Positions 1-11,193 of a DNA stretch of 64,000 nt are shown here, one piece after another; within the stretch, counting starts at the first letter, position 1; each line of letters opens with the position of its first letter. Made by a program: the position numbers and the translations under genes. The notes under the pieces are model-generated. The model saw only the letters and a program-made list of their open reading frames with translations, did no database searches and was not told the DNA's origin. Source of the DNA: Emydura subglobosa (taxonomy: Eukaryota; Chordata; Testudines; Chelidae); the NCBI GenBank assembly GCA_007922225.1, contig ML680086.1, positions 6,652,997 through 6,716,996 of the forward strand, given 5' to 3'.

Positions 1-793
1 GAGGTTTAGAGAGTAAGAGGGCTGCTCTTCACAGCATCTCCTGACAGCCAACTCTTGCAGTGGCCGTTGAGATGGGGCCCTAAAGGAGAGCACTTGTCTT
101 CAAGCAGTATGTTGCAGCTATATATTGCAATATGTCTTCTCTTTCCCACTCAAAAACACACATGCTGACACCACAACACAGGCTGAAAACAAATGCAATG
201 GTTATCATAGTGTATGACTAGTAATAAAACCTGGATTTTTACTGAAAGCTCTGGCAAGTGAAGTCTTCTCCTACAGCAGGCTCAGCATGAGCCAGATCTC
301 CCCTCCCACCGTCTGTAAGCCTCCCCTCTGCTTATGTGAACCCTGCAAGGCACCACAAACCAACTCCTGCAAGTTTCTTTCAAAAGGATTGGACATTAGG
401 CCACCTTCTGGAGGTCATCAAGGAGACTTGGGTTCTCCAGAACAGGAGCCTCCCAACTCCCACCTACCATAATCCTGAATGTGCCCACAACACTGTGGAG
501 ACTCTCATGGTGTGCCACTGCTTTGCAATTGGCTAGCTAGCTCTGCAGATATATGGAGGCCCGCCTTCGACTGGCAGCAGGACCTGGGCCCTCTTCTTTC
601 TGGCTCCTGCTCCCTGTGCGTGAGCACTTTGTTCTCTGCATGTTCAGGAGAGGCAGCAACAGCCCCCACCTAATCAATCTCCTGCCCCCAGCATTCTGGT
701 GAAGTAACAAGAGCTGTCTGCTCCCCCCCTTCAAAATTCAGGGAGGAGTGGGAGAGGCACCAGGTTCCAGGACGGTGGGGGGGAGGAGCAAAG

Positions 794-965
794 GGAAATC
801 ATGTCTCACTGATCTCTTCAAATCCTTTTAACGTATGGGTAGGAGAAGAGGTTGGCATCATTTATTTAGACTTCCAAAAGGTTTCAACAAGTTCCCACCC
901 AGAAGGTCACTAAAGAAGACATTATGAGATGAGACAAAGTATTGTCTTGAATCAAAGAAAGGGTC
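794..965 (+). mobile_element. CR1 LINE fragment (reverse-transcriptase region)
   Basis: Decayed CR1 reverse-transcriptase sequence on the + strand. It opens with AAATCATGTCTCACTGATCT and later encodes a YLDFQK-like motif (TATTTAGACTTCCAAAAGG), the usual start of the CR1 palm region. It carries frame breaks and stops where a GC-rich repeat begins near 970, which looks inserted into it. Confidence 0.6.
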
Positions 966-967
966 TT

Positions 968-1640
968 GTAATACGGGGTCTGGTCCAGCCCTGCAGTTGT
1001 GGCCCTTCTTCGGGCCCCGGCTCGGAGGAAGGCCACCGCACCTTCCTACCAGAGGAACGTTTGCGTCTGTGATGAGTCGGTGCCCCAGCCCTGAGACAGG
1101 GCGGGCAGGCAAACAGTCTATTGCCCCGGCCCTCAGGCAGGGCAGGCGAGCAAGCAGTGTCCTCTAGTCAGGAGAGCAGGGGACAGTACTCGCTCTCTGG
1201 GTGGCAAGGATAAGGGGGAATGGAGGGGGACGCAGGCCCACCCGACTCCACTGCGTCCCAGCCCAGGGCCCTAGCAGTGGCAAAGGTGTTGCCACTGAGT
1301 CAGCGGGGCTCCCACCACAACACACCGACAGGGCTTGCCCCTGTCTCAGCCACGGCTATGGCTGTCCCTGGGCCACTTCCTCCCCATATCCCCAGGTACC
1401 TGTATCAGTGGGATCCTCGGTGTCACTGGGGTACACAGCCCGCGGCAGACCAGCCAGTCCCTCCTCATCCACGGGTGGCAAGGCGAGGAGCTCCTCTGCG
1501 AGGGGCAGCTCCTCCAGGTCATAGGGGTAGGGTTCGGCCTCGGGCCCCTCCTCCAGGTCTTGTCCCATCTCTGGGGACTCGGCATCTGGCAGTTCTTCCA
1601 GATCAGGTCCGTGCAGGACTGGTGTGCAAGACTGATTCAG
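968..1640 (-). repeat. GC-rich interspersed repeat with an acidic open frame
   Basis: The GC content jumps relative to the flanks. On the minus strand an open frame (about 1356-1568, open further upstream to about 1625) encodes an acidic peptide in which DLEELP occurs twice with EGPEAEPYPY between. The composition resembles the gag or linker of a retroelement rather than a host exon. The sequence has the look of a turtle interspersed repeat, but I cannot name its class. Confidence 0.4.
1083..1163. repeat. Two-copy tandem duplication of about 41 bp
   Basis: Unit 1 (1083-1123) and unit 2 (1124-1163) both run CCCC(A/G)GCCCT, a GCAGGGC-like core, then GCAAACAGT or GCAAGCAGT. They differ at several positions, so the duplication is not recent. 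It lies inside the GC-rich repeat. Confidence 0.6.
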
Positions 1641-2380
1641 TCTTACGATTCCTATGTTTGTAATTAATAATGACTTCTAGCAAAACAAAGGATAGTGTAT
1701 ATAAAGCCACTCTACATGGGCTATCAATCTGTATCTCATTTGGGCCATTAGATAATGCTTTGATCTTATTAATTTGCCCTAGGTCCTTGTTAGACAAGGT
1801 GACTGAGTCAATACTGATTGTGCTGTAATTTTCTATGTAGTTACACTAACCAAAGTCATCTGCGTAATTTTTCCCCTCCATCCAAGCCATGGCTCCTTTC
1901 ATTCTTCTTTTCTGTTGAGGGGGAGAGAGGAGGGGAGAAATGTGGGCACATTTCTAGTTTAAACATTGTAGCATTAATAACTTTTTATTTCTATACAAAT
2001 TTTCTGTGTTTTATCAGTGTTTTATCTAATGCAAAGAGGTTGATCACATCTCTCGTTTTCAGTCTGTATTAGTGACAATCAGTTAGGACATTTCAGACAT
2101 TGTAACCCAGATTTTCAAAGGTTCTGTGTGCACCTGGCTTGCATGCACAAAGCTGGTCTCCTGAAGAGTTGGGTTTGTGTTGCTAATACGGTGCAGGTTT
2201 CATATTCTGTTAGTGGAGAGCAACCATCTCTACTTTTGCCAGCCCACCTGCCTAACTGCAGCATTCTTCTGCCCAGCGTTGGAAATTGTCCTGTATGCAG
2301 CACTTAGGTCTTATTATTTGAGCTTTTCATGGCATTTCCATGGCATGTTCTTGGTTTTCTGTGGCTGTCTTAGATTCTGG

Positions 2381-2672
2381 CCAGGTCTGCACTTACCTGG
2401 AAATTCGGCAGCAGTCAATGGGAGTTATGCAAGCTATGCAGAGTAGCTTGCATAACTCCTGTTGACTTTGTAACTTCTTTTCTATGCAGCAACTTCACTG
2501 TGCTGCGCCAAGGGGAAATGCATTCCTGTTGACGCAGTGCTACGCCACTTGAGGGGGTGGTTTTAACACATCAACTTCTGGATCGATTGAGCGGGTCTTC
2601 GCTGACCACTCAATCGATCCGGATAGATCGATCTGACAGTGGCGAATTTGCTGCCATCAGTGAAGACGTACC
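2381..2672 (-). mobile_element. MITE family A, copy 1
   Basis: About 292 bp running from CCAGGTCTGCACTTACCTGG to GTGAAGACGTACC. Its reverse complement aligns over its whole length, at roughly 80 percent by eye, with 3965-4240. It contains the hairpin 2421-2459 and a second pair of complementary blocks around GATCGATTGAGCGG and CTCAATCGATCC. No coding capacity, so it is a non-autonomous DNA element. Confidence 0.7.
2421..2459. repeat. Perfect 16 bp inverted repeat, 7 nt loop
   Basis: GGAGTTATGCAAGCTA at 2421-2436 and its exact reverse complement TAGCTTGCATAACTCC at 2444-2459, separated by TGCAGAG. This is the internal hairpin of MITE family A. The other copy keeps a mutated version at about 4167-4203. 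Confidence 0.95.
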
Positions 2673-3964
2673 ATCTCTCTCTGATCACTTCAGCAGTGTA
2701 TGTCTTAGTGGGCATTACAGTATACAAACACTTGGTCATCGAATGAGCGTTAATTTCGGGCAGAAGACTGGTCACCCAACTACCAATAAAACGGCTTTCC
2801 TTTTTGAGAAGAGACCTGTTCATTTTTGTGGTAAGGTTGAACTGAGTTTAAGTACATGTTAGGCTGAGCAGAGGGCTAAAGAATGGTACTGGATAGAAGG
2901 GAGAATGGGCAAAAGATGACTTACCTGGACAAATTCTGCCCCTATGTAACCAATGGAACACAGCAAAATTCAGAGTGTGGTACCAAGGTAACTGAGAATC
3001 AAGTGTAAGCCCACTACAGTTTCTATGATTCTGCTCCGTGAGCAAGCGTATGAAATGGAAAAAGCTTGGGACTTCCCATTGAGGGTGCAGCTGGGTGGGG
3101 TCACAGCTAGGTCTCTGCCATTTATTGACTAGGGTCGGGTTTGGCCTATAAGCTTCACATGAACGCTGAGCCTTCCCTTTGGGGAGCTCTGTTACTTTCC
3201 AAAGTTCCCCCCTTTTATTGGATGTGGAGTAATACAATACCCCTGCCACTCCTGATTGCCCTGACATTGGCGTGCAGGGTGCTATCTGTTTGAAACTCTC
3301 CCCTTTTCTGGCATGGTCTTCTCTGTATCATTATCGTCAAGTTTGCATTTATTTTTAGAACAACACCACACTGAGAGTAGAACCTGATCTTGCTGAGGAG
3401 CCCAGCGTGCTGCAGAGTCTACGCGTTAAGGATATTACGGGGCAAAGCTTCATCAGCAGGCCTTGCCAGAGCAGCTGTTGGTGGACAGTGAGCAGATAGC
3501 ATAGAGAATCCTCCCCATGGGCAGCAAACTGGCTTTGGAGCCATTCTATGGGGGCTTCTTTACTGGTTGGCAGAAGCAACCCTTTGCACCCTTTGTGCAC
3601 CCACGTCACAGGGTGAAGGCTTGGAAGAGCTGCTCAATTGCCCCAGGCCCTCTTTTCCTCCTGCCTTCTCTTGTCCTCATGCACTGCAATTCAAGGAGCA
3701 TGTGCAAAGCTGGGCCTTGTGCTTTTCATGGATTCATCACTCCGTCCATCGTTTCCACAGGTCCTGTTTCCCCTTTGCACGGCAGAATCCCAGCAGTTCC
3801 ATGGCCAATGGGCATGACACAGCTGCAGAGATGGGACTCTGGTTTGCCATAGAAACAGAATCAAAATGGTGGTGGTTTGGGCAGGGACAAAATGGACTTT
3901 TAACAGACTTTTAGACCCTCCTCTGAAGCAAATACTATGCTTACCTGCGTCAAGAGACTATGGC

Positions 3965-4240
3965 TATGTTTACACTGACGGCAGCAAAATCGCCGCCGCC
4001 AGATCAATCTTTCAGGATCAATTGAGCGGACAGTAAGACCCACTCAATCGATCAGGAAGTCGACTGAGTAAGTCCACTCCCTCAAGTAGTGTAACGCTGA
4101 GCTGATGGGAACGCTGTTCCTGTTGGCTCAGTGCAGTGTAAACAGCACGCAGAAGCAGTCAACGTGAGTTACACAAACTACTCTGCATAGTTTGCGTAAC
4201 TCCCGTCAACTGCTGCCGAATTTCAAGGTAAGGGTAAACC
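3965..4240 (+). mobile_element. MITE family A, copy 2 (inverted relative to copy 1)
   Basis: Runs from TATGTTTACACTGACGGCAGC to TTTCAAGGTAAGGGTAAACC. It shares with the reverse complement of copy 1 the GGCAGCAAAATCGCC start, the CTCAATCGATC centre, the CTCAAGTAGTGTA block and the CTGCTGCCGAATTT end. The two copies face each other across about 1.3 kb. Confidence 0.7.
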
Positions 4241-4535
4241 AGCTTTAAGTATGGAGTTGCAGGAAGTATGCCACATGGTTTTCCAAAGATTCCTGTGCAG
4301 GCCATTGCTGTTTTCCAGCTTATTCAGCAACCACCTGTCTTTTAATTAGGTAATTGTGGTTCTGTCCCACTGCTTTCTGAGGCAGTGATCCAGTTCCTGA
4401 GTGGAGGAAATCGAAAGTCGAAGGCCAAGCAATATGTCCTGATGAGGGAATTGCATTAAAAGAGCACATCACTGCTGTTACTGCTTCTGTCTTGCATAGG
4501 ATACGTGTGCATGTGTCACTGACCTGTACAGGTGT

Positions 4536-4700
4536 CATAAGAATATAAGAACAGCCATACTGAGTCAGACCAATGTCCATCTAACCCAGTATCTTGTCTT
4601 CCGACAGTGGCCAATACCAAGTGCTTTAGAAGGAATGAACAGAACAGGTAATCATCAAGTGATCTATCCCCTGTCCTGTAAATATTTCCTTTACTAATCA
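4536..4700 (-). mobile_element. CR1-type LINE 3' end fragment
   Basis: The text AGAACAGCCATACTGAGTCAGACCAATG through CTTCCGACAGTGGCCAATACC and AATCATCAAGTGATC is the reverse complement of a widespread turtle CR1 3' end. A weaker possible CR1 tail in the opposite direction follows at about 4790-4925. Confidence 0.65.
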
Positions 4701-5885
4701 GTCTAGTGAATATTTGTTTAGAAGTGAAGATATTTATTGTTCGACAATCTGTTGAATGCTCCCTCACAGAAAGAGATGGAAGCTCCAGCATTTGGGATAT
4801 TTAAAACTAGGCAGGGCAAAAAACATGGATAACCAAGAGTAATTCTGCAATGGCCCCTGGGGCTTTAAGAGAATTGACTTGATGAGCTCTCATAGAATTT
4901 TTCTATTGTTCATTTCTATGAAAATAGGAAGGAATTCAGTTTTGCCACATAAAACCACATTTTCAAAACATAGTCTCTAATAAATTAATGCACAACACAA
5001 TGCCATGTGTTGCAAATGATAGAATTTGCCCAGGCAAAATATTTGTCTATGTAAATACTATCCTTTGCACAAGCAGGTGATTTCATGCTTTCTATCATAT
5101 GCTTTCAAAATCAGAGCCAGGATGAGGCCTCTTTGAAAATTTTGATCTCAAGATCCATTATGGTTGTTTGAAGCTGGATTTTTTTTTTTTGAGTGACAGT
5201 TTTCCTCATTCACTTCTGTTTTGCTTTCTCACTGAAGTAGAAAAGTCATATACAGTACAGTGAATTTAGTTCAATCAGCAACAAGCCAGCTATGCTGATT
5301 TATTACAAACCATTCAGAGAGGAGAAATACACTAAAGTGGTAGTGCCCATCTGAATTTCATGTTGATCTTTGCCTGTTGCCCATCAATGGTTAAAAGGTT
5401 TTCGTTATTACTGCCAGACTCCTGCTCTCACATCCTCAAGGCAGAGCTGGGCTCCGATGTTCAGCCCTCTCTGGGAGATTTTTGCATGTAAGCTGAGCGA
5501 AGTATCCAGCCTCAGATCCACTGAGCAGATCCAAGAGCAGAATTTCTGCTCTAAATTTTTTTCATGGCATCTTTACCTTTTCCAGTTGATCATGTTGCTT
5601 GGGAATTTTGCAGTATGGTTTCAAGAAATAGAGGATCTGATCTGTTATAAGGAAGGTGCCCACACAGTCATGTCTTTGCACTCATTTACCTGGCACACGT
5701 TAGGAGTATGCAAATAATAAATAATATTTGTAACAGAACTTTGACTATACTTAGATACTATGGCTCATAAGAGAAAATCAGGTGAGTCCAGCTATGTCAG
5801 AGCAAGCAGATTCCTTTGTAATCTACAACCTATTGTAATTGAAAAATAGTGGATCATTAAAATCAGTATGTATTGTTAGATTTTA

Positions 5886-6042
5886 TGGGCCTGATTCTTC
5901 TTTATGCTATGGCTGCTTTACACTGCTCTGGCAATCTAAAGGGTAATATGAGTATAAATATCATTTAATCTCACTTTAAACCCTCTTTACACAGCCAAAG
6001 TGATGGAAAATGGCATTATGTAAATGAGAATCAGATCTAATG
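5886..6042. repeat. Palindromic MITE, GGGCCTGATTC type
   Basis: Left end GGGCCTGATTCTTCTTTATGC and right end GTAAATGAGAATCAGATCT are imperfect inverted repeats around an AT-rich centre. Same general type as the palindromic elements at 33765, 35261 and 35409. Confidence 0.5.
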
Positions 6043-7205
6043 TTTAATTTAAAAGCCCTTGCCTAACACATTTATTCCCTATATTTATCAATTGTTGTGT
6101 GTCTAATTATAGAACACATGTACAATAGGCTGCTCAACCAGTCAGAATTCAAGGTAAAAATAATTAATTATAGTCAGTGATGAAATTACTTAAATGGTAA
6201 CTCAGGTGTGTTTCCTTCTTATGAGGTTTTAACTGCATTCTGTGAATAAACTCAGACTTTTGGTCTCAGAGATCATTATTAACCCAGCATACTGCGTTAC
6301 CACATTTACAGGAAGCACTCCCAAGCTGATGTTAAGGTGAGATGTGCTCTCTGGTCTCTCACCGTTACGTTGTGATCTGTATAGTCCTGTGCCATGAGTG
6401 GCTTCCATGCTTTAGAACTCTGTCCAAATACTCAGAGCAAACATTATCCACCTAAGCTCTTCATATGCATGGGGAGCTCTGAGGGAGTGCACTTTTACAA
6501 GGCAGTGTTTCAGCAGGAAGTGTAAAATTGATCCTGCAGGACCCTGTTCAGTGCCATGATTCTTTGAGTCTCACAGACTTGCTCACTCACACAGAGAACC
6601 AGCTGCAGCTGGAGACAGAGAATGCACGCAGGCTAGATTACAGCAGTAGCAGTACTGTTTACTATACAAATTATTCCTTGTTGTTAGCGAAGTAAATTAA
6701 TTACTCAAAACACTGCTTCAGCCTCCAAAGAAATACCACGTGGCACCAGGAGTGGAAGGCCCAAAGTACTGGTGAATCTAGGAAAAGATAAACTAAATTT
6801 CCTATGTCTCTGGACAGCAATGCTGGTTTCCGCAAGGAGAACAGTAAACTAAATATAACTATGGCAAAGCCTGTGCTAGTGCAACATGAAATCCCTCATC
6901 CACAGCCATAGGGAATTTTAAGGAGACCTGGAAATGGCAATTTGAACTTTAGATGAAGGCCATAGTGGTTAGAAAAATGGACATTTAGCAAAACACACAC
7001 TGGTATGTCACTAGTTTTGTGGCTGTTGCAGGTGTGCTGAATATATACAATGCCTTCCAAACTGGGAAGGATGAGGAGAAAGGGAAAAAGCTATGAAGAA
7101 GTCAAGAAAAGATATGAGGATTGTTGAGTCCATAGGACAAAATTTTACTTATGAAGCACAGATTTTCCAGATAAGACCAAGAATAAAATGGCCAAGTAAA
7201 GGGCA

Positions 7206-7280
7206 ATGTCAGTCATGAGTATAGGGATGCCCAGCATTTGGGCAAACTGCAACAAGCTCAACCACGTCTTAAAAATGTGC
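7206..7280 (+). pseudogene. Gypsy gag zinc-knuckle remnant
   Basis: A CCHC-knuckle pair is still legible with stops and a one-base loss: CPAFG at 7228-7242, then NKLNH and KMC at 7251-7280. Several cysteine codons are mutated. Position before the reverse-transcriptase remains fits gag-pol order. Confidence 0.6.
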
Positions 7281-7733
7281 TAAAGCAAGGGAGTGTCTTG
7301 GTCAATAATATGAGGATTCCTCCATGGAATGGGAAAAACTCTTGATAAACACTGTGGAGAAAGAAGCTACATGTTTAAAAATAACGGCCAATAAAATAAT
7401 ACACAACTGCTCCATATGTGACCTAGAAAATAAACACGAGTACACATGAATGCAATAACCAACTGACAGAGTGGTTCAAAGAGAAAATAAAGTTGAAAAA
7501 GTCAAAAGGTGAGCACCTGTAGTGAGCAACAAATTCTAGACCTGGGTGAATGTGTTGCTGTGGTATAAAGGCAAAGCCTTAGAACAAGAGGTTATGGTTG
7601 TATATTAAGGAAAATAACCACTCTTAGGCTTATACGTGTGTGAAGTGCTTAGCCTAGTCAACAGGGTATATACCATAACTCTAGTAAGAAATCCGACTTA
7701 GTCAGCAATGGGCTAATCACATGGTAGGAAGTT

Positions 7734-8640
7734 ATGTTCAAAGGTAAAGGGCATCTTCTGGTGACATGTGAAATCTGGTTATGGGAGAATGGAAAACCCA
7801 TTATACACCCCACAAGCTTTGTGAAAGAATCTTGCGGAGGAGCTGCAAAAGACCTCAGCAGATGTCATCATTGGTATAAGAGTCACTTCTTAGTAAACTT
7901 GGTTCACTCCTTAGTAACTGTGGAGGAAATAAGGGGAGACTCAAACTTTATTATGGACCCCAAGGAGCTAAACAAGAACTTTGAAAAGGAACATTTGTAC
8001 ATGCCATTGGGAACAAAATGTTTGCTGTGATGGCAGGAGCCAAATTCTTTTGTAAATTGGAATACATCCTCAAGGTTGAGGCAGCATCAGCATCTACATT
8101 TTCAATATGTAATTTGTCAGATGCTGATTCTGCAGGTTGCCTTTTGGAATATGGTAGACATTGGAAGTGTTTCATCGCACAATATCCCTGATGCCAGAAG
8201 GTCTTGCAGGAGCAAAAGAGTATACCGATGACAATAGTCCTGGGGCAACACAACAGTTGGACACCAGCAACAACCTAGAAGTGTATTTGAAAATGCAAGA
8301 AGAAACCTTAAGTTGAACAAGGCCTTGTGTCAATTTCAAATGACTGAAATCACCTGCTTAGGAGAGAAAGTGACCACAAAGGGAATAATGCCGGAAGATT
8401 CTGAGTTGAGTTATGTTGAATACATAGAGATCAAAAGATAAAATGGGAATTCAAAGACCACATGCCATGTTGAATTATACAAAAAATTAATACCCAGCTA
8501 TGCAAGTCAAACAATTCACTCCTTCTCTGAGACACAGAATGGGCATAGATGCTAGATCCTGAAAAAGGGATTAGGTATTTGAAGCATGTACTGACAATAC
8601 CACCAGTTCTGCAATTCTTTGACTCATTGTCAGAGCTGTA
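7734..8640 (+). pseudogene. Gypsy protease-distal and reverse-transcriptase remnant
   Basis: The open part 7734-8030 contains SLVTVEE and MDPKELNKN, the typical start of the Gypsy reverse transcriptase. Further on, in shifted frames, come LPFGI, EVFHRTI and a catalytic-box remnant YTDDN near 8220-8240 (the consensus is a V-DD type). Stops and frameshifts separate the blocks, so no active enzyme can be made. Confidence 0.8.
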
Positions 8641-8789
8641 TTAGTACGGAGATGTGGGATCAGATGGCTGTAATTTATGTTGCGAGAACTATGACAATAG
8701 GAGACAAAATTATGCACAGATCAGAAATGAGCTGCACATGTCAGTACAAAACTCTGTAATTTTCTCTGTGGTTGTAGCAGAAATGTGTA

Positions 8790-8855
8790 ACTGACCATAA
8801 GTCACTGATTGCAGTGCATAAGAAAGGCCTTGAGGAAGCACCAGCAAGGGTACAA
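8790..8855 (+). pseudogene. Gypsy RNase H terminal motif remnant
   Basis: TDHKSLIAVHKKGLEEAPA is encoded without interruption at the start of this stretch and is followed by a stop two codons later. This is the conserved TDHKPL motif at the end of the Gypsy RNase H domain. Confidence 0.85.
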
Positions 8856-9349
8856 TGATTATTTTTGGACGATCCCTGCAGTTCAGGCCAGGACATCACC
8901 TTGTAATTGCAGTTGTGCTATCAAGAATATATGCTCCACTGCTGATCCAAAACCAGATGACTGGAAAAATTAGTATCAATACATAAAAGCTTGATAGAAT
9001 CATCATGTGCGGCATCCCCAGAAATTGGGGATGGACTGCAGAGAGCCTGAGCTGAAGCACAGTAAGTAATAGATGGATGTAAAATATAAAAATTAATCTT
9101 TATTGATTCCGTAAATGCACATGGGAGATACAGTAGTTTTCACAGTGGCCAAAAAGAAAATATTGAAAAGAGTAAATGAAGGACACTAGGAATGACTAAG
9201 TCAAACTGAAAAGCTGTGGATGCTGTATTCTGGTCAGAGCTGAACAGTGATATTGAGGAAATGGTAAGGAAGTTTAGGACCCATCTGCGGTACAAAGACT
9301 GAGAGAAGTAAGAACTTATGATACAGCATGAAAAGCCTTCAGCCTGATG

Positions 9350-9720
9350 GGACAGAGTCAGATTTGATTTGTTTGCTACATGACCACCTTATCCTAATGG
9401 TCTGTTATCACTAATAGTTACACATGAAGATCACAAAAGTCCACTTATCAGATTTGTTAATTCCATGTTTATATGTCAGAGAATTCCAAGGACTGTAATG
9501 ACAGATAATGGATCATATAGTTCAAAAACAGATAGTTCCTGGGCATTGCTAAAACTTAGGAATTTCATCATGAGAAATCTAGTGATAGATACCCACAAGT
9601 ACACAGCACAGCAGAATGTGGAGTTCTGTGGTGAAGAATTTGCTCAGAAAAGCAAGTGATGGTGGGAAAAAAATCTACATTTAACAATACTCAACTACAG
9701 AGCAACATTGCTGCAATGTG
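9350..9720 (+). pseudogene. Gypsy integrase remnant
   Basis: IPRTVMTDNGSYSS at about 9483-9524 matches the integrase core motif around its second catalytic aspartate (codon 9504-9506). It is followed by an FAQK-like segment in the open frame ending at 9659, and by a degraded LNYRAT-like block near 9690-9710. Stops interrupt the stretch upstream. Confidence 0.8.
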
Positions 9721-10344
9721 AAAAATCACCATTACAGCTTCAGTGTGACAGACATATATATGCTTGATATGAAGGTAAAACAGAGGAGAAAAAATGTGAT
9801 CTAGGCACAGTGATTTGACAAATCAGACAGGCACAAAATTATAACACAGGTTAAAGATTTTTACCTCAGGTTAAAAACAAGGATTGTTAGATTTTGACAA
9901 GACAATTGCTGACCAGAACAATTTATGGAGAATAAAAACATAATACCTCATCATACTGTATTTATTAATAACAGAAAGTGGAAGCATTTTACAGAGGAAC
10001 TGCTAATGGCGCGTGGGAATGCTATTCAGAACTATGTGGAAGAGACTGAAAAGACTGTTAAAGGCATGGGCATGCCTAAAAGTCGCTTTGCTTTACAGTA
10101 GTTCGAGAAGATTGTTAAAGTGGCCAAAAAGATTAATTGAAACCTGTGGATACAGTAATAATGTTAATTATGGTCTTCTGTTAAATCGCTGTATTTGATT
10201 TTGTCGAGTCAAGGAATTTTGTAAACATCTTTAAAAAGGGAAGGTGTGGTAACTGTCTAGGTATGTAGTCCGTCACAATACCATTGCAGTGCCTCACAAA
10301 TACTCATTAGCTTTTCCTCCCTGAATCCACATGACAGGGAAATA

Positions 10345-10485
10345 ATTATTATTGTTACTTTACAGAGCGGGAAATGAGGTGCAGAGATATACCTCATTTT
10401 TGCCCATGGTCACGTGGGAAGTCTGGGAGGCCTGGGAATTGGACTCAAGTCTCCTGAGTCCTAGTCTACTGACTTACTGTTGTGT
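10345..10485 (-). repeat. MIR SINE
   Basis: Reads as the reverse complement of MIR: an AATAATTATTATTGTTACTTTACAGAG core, GAGGTGCAGAGA, GCCCATGGTCACGTGGGAAGTCTG and a GACTCAAGTCTCCTGAGTCC tRNA-side end. It lies right after the end of the Gypsy relic. Confidence 0.8.
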
Positions 10486-11087
10486 TTCTTATTCTTGCTG
10501 TTTTAAGGTGAGTGTGTCATAGCTTCTCTTTCCCTCAGCAATCAACAGATTCCATTATTGTGGCAAACTGCTTGGCCTTTGATCTCCTGGTTTATCCATT
10601 TGCTAATCATTTTACCCCATAAAAGAGAGGGTCAATGATATTATCACTTAAACAAATCAATCAAGTTTTCTAATATACGTGGGAATGCACAGATGAACAT
10701 TTGCTGTAAAATCTCTTTATTTCTCTGGGAATGAACCATTTGAAGTGAAGTTATTGTCTAAAAATAACTGTAAAAACAGCACCTTCTTACTCAGCAGTTC
10801 TGCTGTCTCTGGGAATCATTCATCTCTGTACTCAGAACAGGACAGAGCCTAAGGTGTGACCTAGGTGACCAGCACCGGACAGTTTGAGTGAGATCTAAGT
10901 AGTATGCAGGTTTTGTGCTGGCCCTTTACAGGGGGCTAAATTTCATCCCGTGTATATTCAGCTGCCGCCTTTATTGCCAAAGTAACTTTCACTGACTTTT
11001 TTACTCCCATTTGCCCATCGGAGCCAATAGAGCTAAAGGACAGCGAATTGGGATGTGCTGTGAAGCATCAACAGGGTTGTTAACTCA

Positions 11088-11193
11088 GGCCCGGATTCAG
11101 CCAAATGCTAAGCACATACTTACGTCTCATTGCTTTGCTGAACAGGAATGGATCTTAAGCATGTGCTTAAGTGCTTTGCTGAATCACATTCCT
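11088..11193. repeat. Palindromic MITE, Chompy/Harbinger-like
   Basis: Left arm GGCCCGGATTCAGCCAAATGCTAAGCACATACTTA and right arm TCTTAAGCATGTGCTTAAGTGCTTTGCTGAATCA are imperfect inverted repeats. The GGGCCC..GATTCAG end matches the small palindromic elements described in crocodilians (Chompy). The family name is an inference. Confidence 0.6.

Larger units (their letters stand above)
6780..10260 (+). mobile_element. Decayed Ty3/Gypsy LTR retrotransposon
   Basis: A full-length-ordered but heavily mutated Gypsy element. In order it shows a gag zinc-knuckle remnant (about 7206-7280), a reverse-transcriptase region (about 7880-8640), an RNase H end (8790-8855), integrase (about 9350-9720) and a pol tail with an arginine-rich end at about 10100-10150. 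A polypurine tract AAAAAGGGAAGG at 10233-10244 is followed directly by TGTGGTAAC, as at the start of a 3' LTR. Neither a complete 3' LTR nor a 5' LTR was recognised. Many stops and frameshifts make it non-functional. It belongs to the vertebrate Gypsy lineage; the exact clade is an inference. Confidence 0.85.
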
